DNA of 64,000 nt from the NCBI RefSeq assembly GCF_003591175.1, contig NZ_QYYG01000005.1, positions 124,001-188,000 on the forward strand, in the 5' to 3' direction. Position 1 is the first letter of the stretch. Every line of letters begins with the position of its first letter. The notes under the pieces were generated by a model. It searched no databases, was not told the origin of the DNA, and saw only the letters and a program-made list of their open reading frames with translations. Of the stretch, positions 44,935 to 57,424 are shown in pieces. A program made the position numbers and the translations under genes. Source of the stretch: Serratia inhibens. GTDB taxonomy: Bacteria > Pseudomonadota > Gammaproteobacteria > Enterobacterales > Enterobacteriaceae.

Positions 44935-46197
44935 TCAGGAAACGTCCGTCGCCGCTCGCATTTGGCTCAGCATGCTACGCATGTCGTTGCCGGTGGGCGT
45001 TTGATGCACGCGCAGATCGAACTCGTTAATCACCGCCAGAATATGGTCAAAGATATCGGCCTGAATGCTCTCGTATTCCGCCCATATCGTGGTGTTGGTG
45101 AAGGCGTAAATTTCCAGCGGCAACCCCTCCGGCGTCGGTGCCATTTGGCGCACCATCAGCGTCATGCTCTGATGAATATGGGGATGAGCGCGCAGGTAAG
45201 CCACCAGGTAGGCGCGCAGCGTGCCGAGGTTGGTCAGGCGGCGGCCGTTGAGCGGCGAGCTGAGATCCACGGCACTCTGCTGATTATACTGGCTCAGTTC
45301 TTGCGTTTTATCGTTCAGATAACGCTGCAACAGCGGATTGCGATTCAGGCGCTGTTGCTCTTCCGGGGACAGAAAATGCACGCTGGTGGTGTCGATATTG
45401 ATGCTGCGCTTGATGCGCCGCCCGCCGGATTCCGACATTGAACGCCAATTCTTGAAGGAATCGGAGATCAGCGCATAGGTGGGAATGGTGGTGACGGTGT
45501 TGTCCCAGTTGCGTACTTTTACCGTGGTCAGGCCGATGTCGGTGACCGCGCCGTCTGCGCCGTATTTCGGCATCTCCAGCCAGTCGCCGATTTTCAGCAT
45601 ATCGTTGGCGGAAAGCTGTATGCCGGCCACCAGCCCGAGAATGGGGTCCTTGAACACCAGCATCAGCACCGCGGTCATCGCACCCAGGCCGCTGAGCAGC
45701 AGCAACGGCGATTTGCCCATCAGCAATGAAACGATCATGATGCCGATTAAAATGGCCGCTACCAGTTTCAGCCCCTGGAAAATACCGCGCAACGGCAGTT
45801 GATTCGACAGCGGGCTTTGGCGCAGCACCGCCAGCAGCGTATCCAGCAGCGAAAACAGCGACAGCAGGGCAAAGGCCATGATCCAGACCTGGGCGGCGGT
45901 GACGATGAATGCCTGCGTCTCGCCGCCGTGCAACCACAGCACTGCCTGCAGATTGATGATGACCCCTTGCAGCAACAGCGCCATGCGCTGAAACAGCTTG
46001 TACTGGGTGAGCGCCTGTTGCCATACACGCTGCGACTGCTGGCCACGGCGCTGGATTGCCGCCAGTACCACGCGGTGCAGCACCAGATGGATAACCACCG
46101 AAATCAGGACGATTAGCCCCAGCACCATCAGCAGAGACATTACCCCGCTGAATTCCAGCCCGAATTTCTCCAGCCACAGTGTTATCTGTTGTTGCAT
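44935..46197 (-). CDS. ybdG: MscS-type mechanosensitive channel, YbdG-like
   Basis: A 420-residue inner-membrane channel. Five hydrophobic segments precede the pore helix and the MscS beta domain ([42 protein letters not shown]). The conserved [31 protein letters not shown] is typical of YbdG miniconductance channels. The ATG at 46197 follows AAAGGAGCGATA; an upstream in-frame start at 46242 is less likely. It helps cells survive osmotic downshock. Confidence 0.88.
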   Translation of the reverse strand: MQQQITLWLEKFGLEFSGVMSLLMVLGLIVLISVVIHLVLHRVVLAAIQRRGQQSQRVWQQALTQYKLFQRMALLLQGVIINLQAVLWLHGGETQAFIVTAAQVWIMAFALLSLFSLLDTLLAVLRQSPLSNQLPLRGIFQGLKLVAAILIGIMIVSLLMGKSPLLLLSGLGAMTAVLMLVFKDPILGLVAGIQLSANDMLKIGDWLEMPKYGADGAVTDIGLTTVKVRNWDNTVTTIPTYALISDSFKNWRSMSESGGRRIKRSINIDTTSVHFLSPEEQQRLNRNPLLQRYLNDKTQELSQYNQQSAVDLSSPLNGRRLTNLGTLRAYLVAYLRAHPHIHQSMTLMVRQMAPTPEGLPLEIYAFTNTTIWAEYESIQADIFDHILAVINEFDLRVHQTPTGNDMRSMLSQMRAATDVS

Positions 46198-46333
46198 TAT
46201 CGCTCCTTTAAAAAATGCGCAAAAAATATCCAATACACTCAAAAGACGTTAGCCTAATGGCTGCGGGCCATAATGTGCGGCTGTTTACCCTTTTTTACAT
46301 AGGGTTGCCGCCGGCTGCCTATCTCCACCCCCC

Positions 46334-46371
46334 GGCTCCTCCCCGAGTTTAGCGGCCAAAGAGGAGGGGGA
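46334..46371 (-). promoter_or_regulatory. Possible MalT boxes upstream of malZ
   Basis: On the minus strand GGGGAGGAGCC (46334-46344) fits the MalT box GGGGA(T/G)GAGG at 9 of 10 positions. Another purine-rich GGAGGGGGA lies at 46363-46371 on the plus strand. malZ belongs to the MalT regulon in E. coli. Weak match, by eye. Confidence 0.35.
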
Positions 46372-46445
46372 CTTGCACTCAACGTGGCATTGTTCGTGGC
46401 ATTGAATAACGTCGTCGATTTCGTTTTGTACAGCAGGAGAACAGT

Positions 46446-48269
46446 ATGCTTAACGCCTGGCATCAACCGGTCCCGCCCTTTGTGGTGAAGAAGGGACAAC
46501 GCCTGGATATCACGCTGTGGTTACAGGGTGATGATTTGCCTGAAAGGGTGTTTTTACGCGCCGAGCCGGATAACGAAGAATGGCTGCTGATCATGAAAGC
46601 GCAGGGCGTTGAGGGCCGGTGGCGCTATCAGGCCAGCCTGACGCTGAACGAAGGAGAGGCCACGCGGCGCTACTGCTTCAAGCTGGTGTGGGCCGATCGT
46701 CAGCAATGGTTCGGGCCGCAGGGCTGGGCACTGAACCCGCCGGGCCAACTGGCGCAGTTTGCGCTCGACGAACCTGACCGCAGCCCGGCCTGGGTGGCGG
46801 ATCAGATATTTTATCAAATTTTCCCCGATCGTTTCGCCGGCAGCGGCGGCGAGCACGGCATTCAGAACGGCAGCTATCGCCATCACGCGGCCGGTTGCGA
46901 CGTGGTGCGTCGCGACTGGCAGCATCCGCTGGAAGACCGGCATGCCGCTTCCACTTTCTATGGCGGCGATTTGGATGGCATCAGTCAAAAGCTGCCTTAT
47001 CTGCAGAAACTGGGCGTCACGGCGCTGTACCTGAACCCGATTTTCACCGCACCGAGCGTGCATAAATACGATACCGAAGACTATTACCAGGTTGATCCCT
47101 ATTTCGGTGGCAACGCCGCCTTGCAGCGTTTGCGAGTGAGTACTCACAAGGTGGGGATGAAACTGGTGCTGGACGGGGTGTTTAACCATACCGGCGATTC
47201 CCATCCCTGGTTTGATCGTCATCAGCAGGGCGACAACGGCGCCTGTCACCACCCTGATTCACCGTACCGCGGTTGGTTCAATTTCTACCCTGACGGCCGG
47301 GCACTGGACTGGAAAGGCAACGCCAGCCTGCCGAAACTCAATTTTGCCGAACCTCAGGTGGCCGAGGCGATTTATGGTGGCGACGGTAGCGTGGTGCGCC
47401 ATTGGTTGCGCCCACCGTACAGCATCGACGGTTGGCGGCTGGACGTGGTGCATATGCTGGGGGAAAACGGTGGTGCCACCGGTAACCTGCGGCATCTGGC
47501 CGGCATTTATCAGGCGGTCAAACAGGAAAACCCGCAGGCCTACGTGCTGGGCGAACACTTTGGCGATGCGCGCCGCTGGCTGCATGCCGGCGTGGAAGAC
47601 GCGGCGATGAACTATATGGGCTTTGCCCTGCCGGTGCGGGGATTTCTGGCCGGGCTGGACGTGGCGCATCATCCGGTGCAGATCGACGCTGCGGACTGTG
47701 CGCAGTGGATGGACGGCTACCGTGCCGGGTTGCCGCATGGCAGTCAACTGATTCAGTTTAACCAGCTCGACAGCCATGATACTGCGCGTTTCCTGACGCT
47801 GTTGCGGGGCAATCAGGCGCGCATGCAGATGGCGGCGGTGTGGCTGATGAGCTGGATTGGCGTTCCCTGCTTATATTATGGCGACGAGATTGGCTTGGAT
47901 GGCGCCAACGACCCATTCTGTCGCAAGCCGTTCCCGTGGGATGAGAATCAGTGGGATCAGAGCCTGCTGGCGCTGTGCCAACGGATGGCGGCGCTGCGCA
48001 AACAGAGCCTGGCGCTGCGTCGCGGTGGTTGCCAGGTGCTGCATGCCGTCGGTGAAACTCTGGCGTTCGTGCGCCTTTATCAACGGGAACAGGTATTGGT
48101 GGCGTTACAGCGTGGCGGCGGCGGTGAAGTGGCATTGCCGTACAGCCCGCTGCTGGCTGCAGGCCAATGGCAGCGGCTGGAAGGACACGGTGAGCTGAGA
48201 GAAGCGCACAACGGCATGACGCTGCAACTGGGCGAAGAGTCGGTCACCTTGTGGCGACGGGTGGGCTAA
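46446..48269 (+). CDS. malZ: Maltodextrin glucosidase
   Basis: A 607-residue cytoplasmic GH13 enzyme that removes glucose from the reducing end of maltodextrins. The N-terminal beta-sandwich is followed by the barrel, with [35 protein letters not shown], the nucleophile in [12 protein letters not shown], the acid/base in [12 protein letters not shown], and [25 protein letters not shown] precedes the ATG. The gene lies between proY and acpH as in E. coli. Confidence 0.94.
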   Translation: MLNAWHQPVPPFVVKKGQRLDITLWLQGDDLPERVFLRAEPDNEEWLLIMKAQGVEGRWRYQASLTLNEGEATRRYCFKLVWADRQQWFGPQGWALNPPGQLAQFALDEPDRSPAWVADQIFYQIFPDRFAGSGGEHGIQNGSYRHHAAGCDVVRRDWQHPLEDRHAASTFYGGDLDGISQKLPYLQKLGVTALYLNPIFTAPSVHKYDTEDYYQVDPYFGGNAALQRLRVSTHKVGMKLVLDGVFNHTGDSHPWFDRHQQGDNGACHHPDSPYRGWFNFYPDGRALDWKGNASLPKLNFAEPQVAEAIYGGDGSVVRHWLRPPYSIDGWRLDVVHMLGENGGATGNLRHLAGIYQAVKQENPQAYVLGEHFGDARRWLHAGVEDAAMNYMGFALPVRGFLAGLDVAHHPVQIDAADCAQWMDGYRAGLPHGSQLIQFNQLDSHDTARFLTLLRGNQARMQMAAVWLMSWIGVPCLYYGDEIGLDGANDPFCRKPFPWDENQWDQSLLALCQRMAALRKQSLALRRGGCQVLHAVGETLAFVRLYQREQVLVALQRGGGGEVALPYSPLLAAGQWQRLEGHGELREAHNGMTLQLGEESVTLWRRVG

Positions 48270-48277
48270 GGCAGCGA

Positions 48278-48299
48278 AGGGGCCGATAAGCCGGCCCCT
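48278..48299 (+). terminator. Hairpin after malZ
   Basis: AGGGGCCG / CGGCCCCT (48278-48285 and 48292-48299) is a perfect 8-bp stem with a 6-nt loop nine bases after the malZ stop. No T-run follows, so termination may be weak. It lies between convergent genes. Confidence 0.45.
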
Positions 48300-48334
48300 G
48301 ACTAAGTTAGTGTGCGTTCACACTTTCTATAAGA

Positions 48335-50098
48335 TCAATAGCCTACCGCAGAACCCGCCGGGCGGCGTACGTCATTGGCGCCGTACAGATAACCTTCGCG
48401 TACCCTGCCGGAAACCGCCGAGTCGTTGCCTGAGTTGGCCGGGCTGACGCCTGCGGCACCCGGCAGACCCACCAGAATCAGCTCGGCGGCGCCCCACGGC
48501 GTTTGCTCAACCATCTTGTAACCCATGCCGCTGAGGAGTTTCAGCGTATCGGCGGAAACGCCGCGTTGTTCGTAATAAACCTCATCCGGAAGCCACTGAT
48601 GGTGGATACGCGGTGCATCCACCGCTTCCTGCGGCGCCATACCATGGTCGATCACATTCAGTGCGGTTTGCAGGGTGATGGTGATGATGCGCGATCCGCC
48701 CGGCGAGCCGAGCACCATAAAGATTTTGTTGTCTTTGGTCACCAGCGTCGGGCTCATCGACGATAGTGGGCGCTTACCGGGGGCAATGCTGTTGGCGGTG
48801 CCCTGCACCAGTCCGTACAGGTTTTTCTCGCCGACTTTAACGGTGAAATCGTCCATTTCATCGTTGAGGAAGAAACCTGTGCCCGGTGCTATCACGACCG
48901 CGCCAAAGCGGCCGTTGACGGTATAGGTGGTGGAGACGGCGTTGCCGTCATGATCGACAATCGAATAATGGGTGGTTTCCGGTTTCTCGTGGGGCTCCAT
49001 GCCCGGCTGCACGTTTTCTGACGGCGTGGCCTTGTCTGCAACAATTTTTTTGCGGATCTCTTCGGCGTAGCTCTTGCTGACCAAGCGATCGATCGGGTTC
49101 TTGATGAACTCCGGGTCGCCGAGGTAGGTATTACGGTCCATATAGGCGTGGCGCATCGCTTCGGTCAGGGTGTGAATGGCCGCCGCCGAGTTGAAGCCCA
49201 TACTTTTCAAATCATAACCTTCGACCACGTTGAGGATTTCGCACAGCGTTACGCCGCCGGAGCTGGGTGGCGGTGCAGAAACGAATTTATAACCACGGTA
49301 GCTGCAGGTAATGGGGGGCGTTTCGGTGACTTTATAGTTGGCGAAATCGGCGGCCGTCAGGATGCCGCCGCCTTGCTTGGCTGCTGCCTCCACGGCCAGC
49401 GGGACTTTGCCCTTATAGAAGGCGTCCGGGCCGTCTTTGGCGATGGCTTCCAGGGTGTTGGCCAGATCGCTTTGCACCAGACGGTCACCCGGTTGCAGTG
49501 CGGTGCCGTCCGGGCGCAGGAAGATTTTGGCGGATTCCGGGTCCTGTTTGAAACGGGCGACGGTGGTATCGAGGATATCGGTATCGGCACGGGTCAGCAC
49601 AAAACCTTCGCGCGCCAGTTTGATCGCCGGCCCCATCACCTGCTCACGGCTCAGCTTGCCGTATTTCTGGCGCGCGGTTTCCATGCCCAGCACGGTGCCC
49701 GGCACGCCCGCCGCCAGATAGCCATACAGGCTGGCGCCTTTTTTCACGTTGCCTTCGGCGTCCAGATACATATTGGCGCTGGCCGCCGCCGGAGCGGTTT
49801 CACGGAAGTTGATAAAGGTGTCGGTGCCGTCGGCCAGGTGTACCGTCATAAAACCGCCGCCGCCGATGTTGCCGCAGCAGGGGTTAACCACCGCCTGAGC
49901 ATAGCCGACCGCCACTGCGGCATCGATGGCGTTACCGCCGAGCTTGAGGATATCGACGCCTACCTGCGAGGCGAGATGTTGCGATGTCACTACCATGCCA
50001 TTTTTGGCTTCGACCGCCGGGTTGGAGGCGGCGTACAGGCTGCTGCTGACCAACAGCGCCGCCATGGTCAGCGGCTTGCTCCATTTCTGTAAAAACAT
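48335..50098 (-). CDS. ggt: Gamma-glutamyltransferase
   Basis: A 587-residue periplasmic N-terminal-nucleophile hydrolase that transfers or hydrolyses the gamma-glutamyl group of glutathione. It has a signal peptide (about residues 1-24, ending LYAAS). The precursor self-cleaves before the catalytic threonine in ETTHYSIVDHDGNAVSTTYT. Substrate-loop motifs NDEMDDF, PGKRPLSSMSPT and GSPGGSRIIT are present. The gene stands alone, convergent with malZ. Confidence 0.95.
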   Translation of the reverse strand: MFLQKWSKPLTMAALLVSSSLYAASNPAVEAKNGMVVTSQHLASQVGVDILKLGGNAIDAAVAVGYAQAVVNPCCGNIGGGGFMTVHLADGTDTFINFRETAPAAASANMYLDAEGNVKKGASLYGYLAAGVPGTVLGMETARQKYGKLSREQVMGPAIKLAREGFVLTRADTDILDTTVARFKQDPESAKIFLRPDGTALQPGDRLVQSDLANTLEAIAKDGPDAFYKGKVPLAVEAAAKQGGGILTAADFANYKVTETPPITCSYRGYKFVSAPPPSSGGVTLCEILNVVEGYDLKSMGFNSAAAIHTLTEAMRHAYMDRNTYLGDPEFIKNPIDRLVSKSYAEEIRKKIVADKATPSENVQPGMEPHEKPETTHYSIVDHDGNAVSTTYTVNGRFGAVVIAPGTGFFLNDEMDDFTVKVGEKNLYGLVQGTANSIAPGKRPLSSMSPTLVTKDNKIFMVLGSPGGSRIITITLQTALNVIDHGMAPQEAVDAPRIHHQWLPDEVYYEQRGVSADTLKLLSGMGYKMVEQTPWGAAELILVGLPGAAGVSPANSGNDSAVSGRVREGYLYGANDVRRPAGSAVGY

Positions 50099-50280
50099 AG
50101 TTATTCCTACCCTGTCAGTGTTCTTATTGTGATTGGCTTGCCGTTTTGCCCTGCAAAGAGCGAGCCAGCGTTATTTATAGTAGCTACAGGTGAGGTAATA
50201 CGCGGTGTTCAGGGCGGGAAATGTGAGCGGAAACAGGGAAATAAAGCCCGAATTACGGGCAGGTTGCCCTAAAAAAGAGC

Positions 50281-50310
50281 AAAAAAAACCGGCCGCGAGG
50301 GCCGGTTGAT
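50281..50310 (-). terminator. Terminator of the peroxiredoxin gene
   Basis: On the minus strand AACCGGCCC...GGCCGGTT is followed by a run of eight Ts (plus-strand As from 50281). It lies about 20 bases after the stop codon. Confidence 0.85.
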
Positions 50311-50327
50311 TCACTTGCAGGCTGAAA

Positions 50328-50930
50328 TTACAGCTTGGAAGCGTTCTCGGACAGGTATTTAGCTACGCCGTCTGGAGATGCGCCCATACCTGCTTTGCCT
50401 TTTTCCCACTGAGCCGGGCACACTTCGCCGTGCTCTTCGTGGAATTGCAGCGCGTCAACGGTGCGGATCATTTCGTCGATGTTACGGCCGATTGGCAGGT
50501 CGTTAACAACCTGGGCGCGAACCACACCGTCTTTGTCGATCAGGAAAGAACCGCGCAGTGCAACGCCGGCTTCTGGGTGCTCGATACCGTAAGCTTTCTG
50601 AATTTCACGCTTGATGTCAGCAACCATAGCGTATTTCACTTCACCGATGCCGCCATTTTCGACAGGGGTTTTACGCCATGCGTTGTGAACGAATTCTGAG
50701 TCGAATGAAACGCCAACCACTTCAACGCCACGCTTCTGGAACTCTTCATAGCGGTGATCGAAAGCGATCAGCTCAGAAGGACATACGAAGGTGAAGTCCA
50801 TCGGCCAGAAGAACAGCACGGCTGGTTTGCCGTTCAGGTGCTTCTTGAAGTTGAAGTTTTCAACGATTTCGCCGCTGCCCAGTACGGCAGCTGCAGTGAA
50901 GTCAGGGGCTTGACGAGTTACCAGGACCAT
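50328..50930 (-). CDS. Typical 2-Cys peroxiredoxin (AhpC/TSA family)
   Basis: A 200-residue thiol peroxidase that reduces hydrogen peroxide and organic peroxides. The peroxidatic cysteine is in PMDFTFVCPSELIAF (around residue 50) and the resolving cysteine is in HGEVCPAQWEKGK (around residue 170). The GVSFDSEFVHNAW and RGSFLIDKDGVVR segments are typical. The start at 50930 gives the family length and follows AGGAGTAATT; an in-frame ATG at 51047 lies upstream of the promoter. An OxyR-type site is 100 bases upstream. Confidence 0.92.
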   Translation of the reverse strand: MVLVTRQAPDFTAAAVLGSGEIVENFNFKKHLNGKPAVLFFWPMDFTFVCPSELIAFDHRYEEFQKRGVEVVGVSFDSEFVHNAWRKTPVENGGIGEVKYAMVADIKREIQKAYGIEHPEAGVALRGSFLIDKDGVVRAQVVNDLPIGRNIDEMIRTVDALQFHEEHGEVCPAQWEKGKAGMGASPDGVAKYLSENASKL

Positions 50931-50980
50931 AATTACTCCTGTAATAGGTGTTAAGGGGTTGATGTAAAAGCAAGGGCCAG

Positions 50981-51044
50981 TATAGGGACCAAGACTTGGC
51001 GAATAAAGGGTAAAAGACCAATCGATGAGATAGCTTTTACCTAT
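50981..51044 (-). promoter_or_regulatory. Peroxiredoxin promoter with OxyR-type half site
   Basis: ATAG-CTTTTAC-CTAT (51030-51044) fits the OxyR pattern ATAGnTnnnAnCTAT at every defined base. A second half-site on either side is only weakly conserved. On the minus strand a TATACT -10 box lies near 50981-50986 with TTTATT 17 bases upstream. The OxyR site therefore sits just upstream of the -35, as for activated genes. Confidence 0.6.
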
Positions 51045-51158
51045 CAAATTCGTTAATTAAATTTAGCTGGCTTTAAAATAACCTTTTCCCGCAAAAGGGC
51101 AAGGCTTAAAACCCGTTTTCTTGTAAAGCGTCGCATTTTCAATGGGTTCAGTTTGCGC

Positions 51159-51740
51159 TTAAAGCTTTTTATCTTTTGCCTGCTGCATCATCTGCGGATA
51201 AAAGTGCCAGAATTGTGTTTCAAGCTGATGATAGTGGCGCTCCACGTCGGCGAAAGAGCCGGCCAGAGCCGCCAGGCGCGGACGACGGCTGGCCATGCCG
51301 GCCAGCACGGTGCCGATAAACGGCAGTTCTGCGTAGCGTTCCAGCCAACGTTCCTGCCATAAATACCCGTTCAGGTTCTGAAAGCGCGGTGGCGTCAGCG
51401 GCAAATGCGGAACGATCTGGCTGCGGGCCTCTTGGGTAAAGCTGTGCAGGCTGAGGGACGGCTCCAACTGTTGCCAGTGGCGCGCCAGGAAATGATCCCA
51501 CACCACGTCGAGCGTGATAGGTGCCACGCGGCGGTGTTCGTCGCTGAAGAAGTCACGACAGGCCTTCACCTGCGGCAGGCTGTCGGTCAGTACGTCGACG
51601 CGGCGGTGCATCATTATGCCGGCCACTACCTCGGGATTGTACTCGCCTGCGGGGTTGCCGCGCACGAAGTCGGCCAACAGGTTGCCCAGCAGCGAGCTTT
51701 CTGCCAACTGAGCCAAATGGAGATGTGCAAGGAAGTTCAT
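51159..51740 (-). CDS. acpH: Acyl carrier protein phosphodiesterase
   Basis: A 193-residue enzyme that removes the phosphopantetheine arm from holo-ACP. It opens [28 protein letters not shown], with the HD-like histidine/aspartate residues of the family, then [17 protein letters not shown], followed by [12 protein letters not shown]. The ATG at 51740 fits E. coli AcpH (193 residues). It diverges from queA, as in E. coli. Confidence 0.93.
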   Translation of the reverse strand: MNFLAHLHLAQLAESSLLGNLLADFVRGNPAGEYNPEVVAGIMMHRRVDVLTDSLPQVKACRDFFSDEHRRVAPITLDVVWDHFLARHWQQLEPSLSLHSFTQEARSQIVPHLPLTPPRFQNLNGYLWQERWLERYAELPFIGTVLAGMASRRPRLAALAGSFADVERHYHQLETQFWHFYPQMMQQAKDKKL

Positions 51741-51860
51741 CCGGGCATTGTATCCGAAGTCGCGCAAATCCTCCTTATTTCTTGCTGCTGACCGCCCGCG
51801 GCTTTAGACTAGGCCGCTTGTTTTTTACCAACCAGTCTTATATTGAAGAAGTGAATACCG

Positions 51861-52931
51861 ATGCGCGTCGCCGATTTTTCCTTTGAACTTCCCGAGTCCC
51901 TGATTGCCCATTATCCTCAGCCTGAGCGCAGCGGTTGCCGTTTGCTGCAGCTGGACGGGCCGAGCGGGGCGCTGACGCACGGTGTTTTCACCGATCTGCT
52001 GGACAATCTGGAAGCCGGCGATCTGCTGGTATTCAACAATACCCGGGTGATCCCGGCGCGTATGTTTGGCCGCAAGGTCAGTGGCGGCAAGATTGAAGTG
52101 CTGGTCGAGCGCGTGCTGGACGACCATCGGGTGTTGGCGCATGTGCGTGCTTCAAAAGCGCCCAAGCCGGGCGCTGAACTGCTGTTGGGCGATGACGAAA
52201 GTGTTGCCGCTACCATGGTGGCACGCCACGATACGCTGTTCGAATTGCGCTTCAACGATGAACGCGATGTGTTCACTATCCTCAATGCCGTTGGCCATAT
52301 GCCGCTGCCGCCGTATATCGATCGGCCGGATGAAGACGCCGACCGTGAGCTTTATCAGACGGTTTACAGCGAGAAACCGGGCGCCGTTGCGGCGCCGACC
52401 GCCGGGCTGCACTTCGATGAGCCGCTGCTGGCTGCGTTGCGCGCGAAGGGCATTGAGATGGCTTTTGTCACCCTGCATGTGGGTGCGGGCACTTTCCAGC
52501 CGGTGCGGGTGGAAACCATCGAAGAGCACGTGATGCACGCGGAATACGCCGAGGTTCCGCAGGAAGTGGTTGACGCGGTGTTGGCCTGCAAAGCACGCGG
52601 CAAGCGCGTAGTGGCGGTGGGAACCACCTCCGTGCGTTCGCTGGAAAGCGCCGCCAACGCCAGCAAGGACGCGCTGATTGCGCCGTTCTTCGGCGATACC
52701 AGCATCTTTATTTTCCCGGGTTACCACTATCAGGTGATCGACGCGCTGGTGACCAATTTCCACCTGCCGGAGTCGACGCTGATCATGTTGGTATCCGCCT
52801 TCGCCGGTTATAAAAACACCATGCATGCTTATCAGCAGGCGGTGGCCGAGCAGTACCGTTTCTTCAGCTATGGCGATGCGATGTTCATCAGCCGTAACCC
52901 GCAGGCGGAGCACGAATCCGTCGGCGCCTGA
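51861..52931 (+). CDS. queA: S-adenosylmethionine:tRNA ribosyltransferase-isomerase
   Basis: A 356-residue enzyme that adds the epoxycyclopentanediol ring to preQ1-tRNA in queuosine synthesis. Family motifs are [52 protein letters not shown] and [13 protein letters not shown]. Length matches E. coli QueA. It starts the queA-tgt-yajC-secD-secF gene run. Confidence 0.96.
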   Translation: MRVADFSFELPESLIAHYPQPERSGCRLLQLDGPSGALTHGVFTDLLDNLEAGDLLVFNNTRVIPARMFGRKVSGGKIEVLVERVLDDHRVLAHVRASKAPKPGAELLLGDDESVAATMVARHDTLFELRFNDERDVFTILNAVGHMPLPPYIDRPDEDADRELYQTVYSEKPGAVAAPTAGLHFDEPLLAALRAKGIEMAFVTLHVGAGTFQPVRVETIEEHVMHAEYAEVPQEVVDAVLACKARGKRVVAVGTTSVRSLESAANASKDALIAPFFGDTSIFIFPGYHYQVIDALVTNFHLPESTLIMLVSAFAGYKNTMHAYQQAVAEQYRFFSYGDAMFISRNPQAEHESVGA

Positions 52932-54128
<1,197 letters not shown>

Positions 54129-54161
54129 ATTAATAATTGATAACTTAATGAGGGAATTTCA

Positions 54162-54494
54162 ATGAGCTTTTTCATTTCTGACGCCGTCGCATCCGCAGGG
54201 GCCCCGGCTCAGGGAAGCCCGTACTCTCTGATCATTATGCTGGTCGTGTTTGGTCTGATTTTCTATTTCATGATCCTGCGCCCGCAGCAAAAACGCGCTA
54301 AAGAGCACAAGAAGCTGATGGACTCGATTGGCAAGGGTGATGAAGTGCTGACCACCGGTGGCCTGATTGGCCGTGTGACCAAAGTGGCTGACACCGGCAT
54401 CATCGCCATTGCGCTGAACGACACCACGGAAGTGATGATCAAGCGTGACTTCGTGGCGGCCGTTCTGCCGAAAGGTACCATGAAGGCCCTGTAA
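54162..54494 (+). CDS. yajC: Preprotein translocase subunit YajC
   Basis: A 110-residue protein with one N-terminal membrane helix ([24 protein letters not shown]) and a soluble C-terminal domain ([18 protein letters not shown]). It associates with SecDF. It precedes secD by 25 bases, in the conserved tgt-yajC-secD-secF order. Confidence 0.96.
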   Translation: MSFFISDAVASAGAPAQGSPYSLIIMLVVFGLIFYFMILRPQQKRAKEHKKLMDSIGKGDEVLTTGGLIGRVTKVADTGIIAIALNDTTEVMIKRDFVAAVLPKGTMKAL

Positions 54495-54519
54495 TTTTGT
54501 TTTCCCGAAGGGAATTGCC

Positions 54520-56367
54520 GTGCTAAACCGTTATCCTTTGTGGAAGTATCTGATGCTGATCGTAGTGATCATCGTCGGTCTGCTTTATGCGCTTCCCAAC
54601 CTCTATGGTGAGGATCCGGCTGTACAAATCACTGGCGCGCGCGGTGTCGCCGCCAGTGAAACTACGCTGGACCAAGTCCGTACCGTATTAGAAAAAGACA
54701 ATATCGCGAGCAAGTCGATTGCGCTGGAAAATGGCGCCATCCTGGCTCGCTTTAAGGATCCTGACGTTCAGTTGCGTGCCCGTGAAGCCTTGATGGCGGA
54801 ACTGGGCGACAAATTCGTCGTTGCGCTGAACCTGGCCCCGGCCACGCCGGCCTGGTTGGCCATGCTGGGCGCCGAACCGATGAAACTGGGCCTGGACCTG
54901 CGTGGTGGCGTGCACTTCCTGATGGAAGTGGACATGGACACTGCGCTGGGCAAGCTGCAGGAACAAACCATGGATACCCTGCGCAGCGAACTGCGTGAAA
55001 AGGGCATTCCTTATGCGTCTATCCGCAAGCTGGACAACAACGGCGTGGAAGTTCGCTTCCGTGACGATGCCGCCCGCGATCAGGCCATCAGCTACATTAC
55101 CCCGCGTCAGCGCGATCTGGTGCTTTCAGCCAATGGCACCAACACCCTGAAAGCCAGCCTGACGGATGCTCGTCTGAGCGAAGCGCGCGAATATGCGGTG
55201 CAGCAGAACATCACTATCCTGCGTAACCGCGTTAACCAGCTCGGCGTTGCCGAACCGCTGGTGCAGCGTCAGGGCTCTGATCGTATCGTGGTTGAATTGC
55301 CGGGTATTCAGGACACCGCACGCGCCAAAGAGATCCTGGGCGCTACCGCTACGCTGGAATTCCGCCTGGTCAACACCAACGCGGATGCGACAGCCGCGGC
55401 CAACGGCCGTGTACCGGGTGATTCCGAGGTGAAAAACACTCGCGAAGGCCAGCCGGTAGTGCTGTACAAGCGTGTGATCCTGACCGGTGACCACATCACC
55501 GACTCCACCTCCAGCACCGACGAATACAACCAGCCGCAGGTTAATATCTCGCTCGACAGCGCCGGTGGCACGTCAATGTCCAACTTCACCAAGGACAACA
55601 TCGGCAAGCCGATGGCGACCCTGTTTGTGGAGTATAAGGACAGCGGCAAGAAAGACGCCAACGGCCGTGCGGTTCTGGTGAAACAGGAAGAAGTGATCAA
55701 CGTGGCGAACATTCAGTCACGTTTGGGCAACAGCTTCCGTATCACCGGTATCGGCAACCCGAACGAAGCACGCCAGCTCTCGCTGCTGCTGCGCGCCGGT
55801 GCGCTGATCGCGCCTATCCAGATCGTGGAAGAGCGCACTATCGGCCCAACCCTGGGGCAACAGAACATTACCCAAGGTCTGGAAGCCTGTCTGTGGGGCC
55901 TGGTGGCTTCTATCGTGTTCATGGTGGTCTGGTACCGTAAGTTCGGCATGATCGCCACGACGGCGCTGGTTGCCAACCTGGTACTGATTGTCGGCGTGAT
56001 GTCCCTGCTGCCGGGGGCGACGCTGACCATGCCGGGCATTGCCGGTATCGTGCTGACGCTGGCGGTGGCGGTCGACGCCAACGTACTGATAAACGAACGT
56101 ATCAAGGAAGAGCTGAAGAACGGGCGTTCCGTTCAACAGGCGATCCATGAAGGCTATAAAGGCGCGTTCTCCAGTATCGTTGACGCCAACATCACGACCC
56201 TGATCACCGCGATCATTCTGTACGCAGTGGGCACCGGTTCGATCAAGGGCTTTGCGATTACCACCGCAATCGGTGTGGCGACGTCCATGTTCACCGCGAT
56301 TGTCGGTACCCGTGCCATCGTCAACCTGCTTTACGGCGGCAAACGCATTAACAAGCTGTCTATCTGA
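54520..56367 (+). CDS. secD: Protein translocase subunit SecD
   Basis: A 615-residue inner-membrane protein that, with SecF, uses the proton gradient to draw preproteins into the periplasm. It has an N-terminal helix, a large periplasmic region (with the [17 protein letters not shown] motif), and five C-terminal helices ([25 protein letters not shown]). It begins with GTG at 54520 and has the same length as E. coli SecD. Confidence 0.97.
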   Translation: MLNRYPLWKYLMLIVVIIVGLLYALPNLYGEDPAVQITGARGVAASETTLDQVRTVLEKDNIASKSIALENGAILARFKDPDVQLRAREALMAELGDKFVVALNLAPATPAWLAMLGAEPMKLGLDLRGGVHFLMEVDMDTALGKLQEQTMDTLRSELREKGIPYASIRKLDNNGVEVRFRDDAARDQAISYITPRQRDLVLSANGTNTLKASLTDARLSEAREYAVQQNITILRNRVNQLGVAEPLVQRQGSDRIVVELPGIQDTARAKEILGATATLEFRLVNTNADATAAANGRVPGDSEVKNTREGQPVVLYKRVILTGDHITDSTSSTDEYNQPQVNISLDSAGGTSMSNFTKDNIGKPMATLFVEYKDSGKKDANGRAVLVKQEEVINVANIQSRLGNSFRITGIGNPNEARQLSLLLRAGALIAPIQIVEERTIGPTLGQQNITQGLEACLWGLVASIVFMVVWYRKFGMIATTALVANLVLIVGVMSLLPGATLTMPGIAGIVLTLAVAVDANVLINERIKEELKNGRSVQQAIHEGYKGAFSSIVDANITTLITAIILYAVGTGSIKGFAITTAIGVATSMFTAIVGTRAIVNLLYGGKRINKLSI

Positions 56368-56377
56368 GGAGTGCGTT

Positions 56378-57346
56378 GTGGCACAGGATTATACTGTTGA
56401 ACAACTCAACTACGGCCGTAAAGTCTATGACTTTATGCGCTGGGATTACGTGGCCTTCGGCATCTCATTGCTGCTGTTGGTCGCGTCAATCGCCACCATG
56501 TCGGTACGCGGGTTTAACTGGGGTCTGGATTTTACCGGCGGTACGGTAATCGAAATCAGCCTGGAAAAGCCGGCTAATCTCGATCTGATGCGCGATACGC
56601 TGGAAAAGGCCGGGTTCCAGGACCCGATTATTCAGAACTTCGGCAGCAGCCGTGACGTGATGGTGCGTATGCCACCGGCGACCGGCACTGCAGGCCAGGA
56701 ACTGGGTAATAAAGTGATCGGCGTAATCAACGACACTGTGGATAAAAACGCCACCGTGAAGCGTATCGAGTTCGTCGGCCCGAGTGTGGGCAGCGAACTG
56801 GCGCAAACCGGTGGCATGGCGCTGCTGGTGGCGTTGATCTGTATCCTGATCTACGTCGGTTTCCGCTTCGAATGGCGCCTGGCGCTGGGGGCGGTTATTG
56901 CGCTGGCGCATGACGTGGTCATCACTATGGGCGTGCTGTCGTTATTCAATATCGAGATTGACCTGACCATTGTCGCATCATTGATGTCGGTTATCGGTTA
57001 CTCGCTGAACGACAGCATCGTGGTTTCCGACCGTATTCGTGAGAACTTCCGCAAGATCCGCCGCGGAACGCCTTACGAAATCATGAACGTGTCGTTGACC
57101 CAAACGCTGAGCCGCACATTGATGACCTCCGGTACTACCTTGATGGTGGTGCTGATGCTGTACATCTTCGGTGGCGCCATGCTGCATGGCTTCTCGTTGG
57201 CGATGCTGATCGGCGTGTCTATCGGTACCGTATCCTCGATCTACGTAGCGTCCGCGCTGGCGTTGAAACTGGGTATGAAACGCGAGCACATGCTGCAACA
57301 GAAAGTGGAAAAAGAGGGCGCAGACCAGCCTTCGATTCTGCCTTAA
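56378..57346 (+). CDS. secF: Protein translocase subunit SecF
   Basis: A 322-residue partner of SecD with six membrane helices. It opens [24 protein letters not shown], contains [19 protein letters not shown] and the RND-type segment [20 protein letters not shown], and ends with [12 protein letters not shown] as in E. coli. It starts with GTG at 56378, ten bases after the secD stop, with GAGGAG in between. The frame is open upstream into secD, but the extension is not conserved. Confidence 0.96.
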   Translation: MAQDYTVEQLNYGRKVYDFMRWDYVAFGISLLLLVASIATMSVRGFNWGLDFTGGTVIEISLEKPANLDLMRDTLEKAGFQDPIIQNFGSSRDVMVRMPPATGTAGQELGNKVIGVINDTVDKNATVKRIEFVGPSVGSELAQTGGMALLVALICILIYVGFRFEWRLALGAVIALAHDVVITMGVLSLFNIEIDLTIVASLMSVIGYSLNDSIVVSDRIRENFRKIRRGTPYEIMNVSLTQTLSRTLMTSGTTLMVVLMLYIFGGAMLHGFSLAMLIGVSIGTVSSIYVASALALKLGMKREHMLQQKVEKEGADQPSILP

Positions 57347-57367
57347 TACGCTGCGTTTTCAGTGAAG

Positions 57368-57402
57368 TAAAAAAGGAGTGCCGTTTGGCGCTCCTTTTTT
57401 TT
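57368..57402. terminator. Bidirectional terminator after secF
   Basis: GGAGTGCC / GGCGCTCC (one G-T pair) is flanked by A- and T-tracts on its two sides. It lies between the convergent secF and yajI genes and can serve both. Confidence 0.88.
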
Positions 57403-57424
57403 GCCTGCGGCGAGGGAGCGCGGA

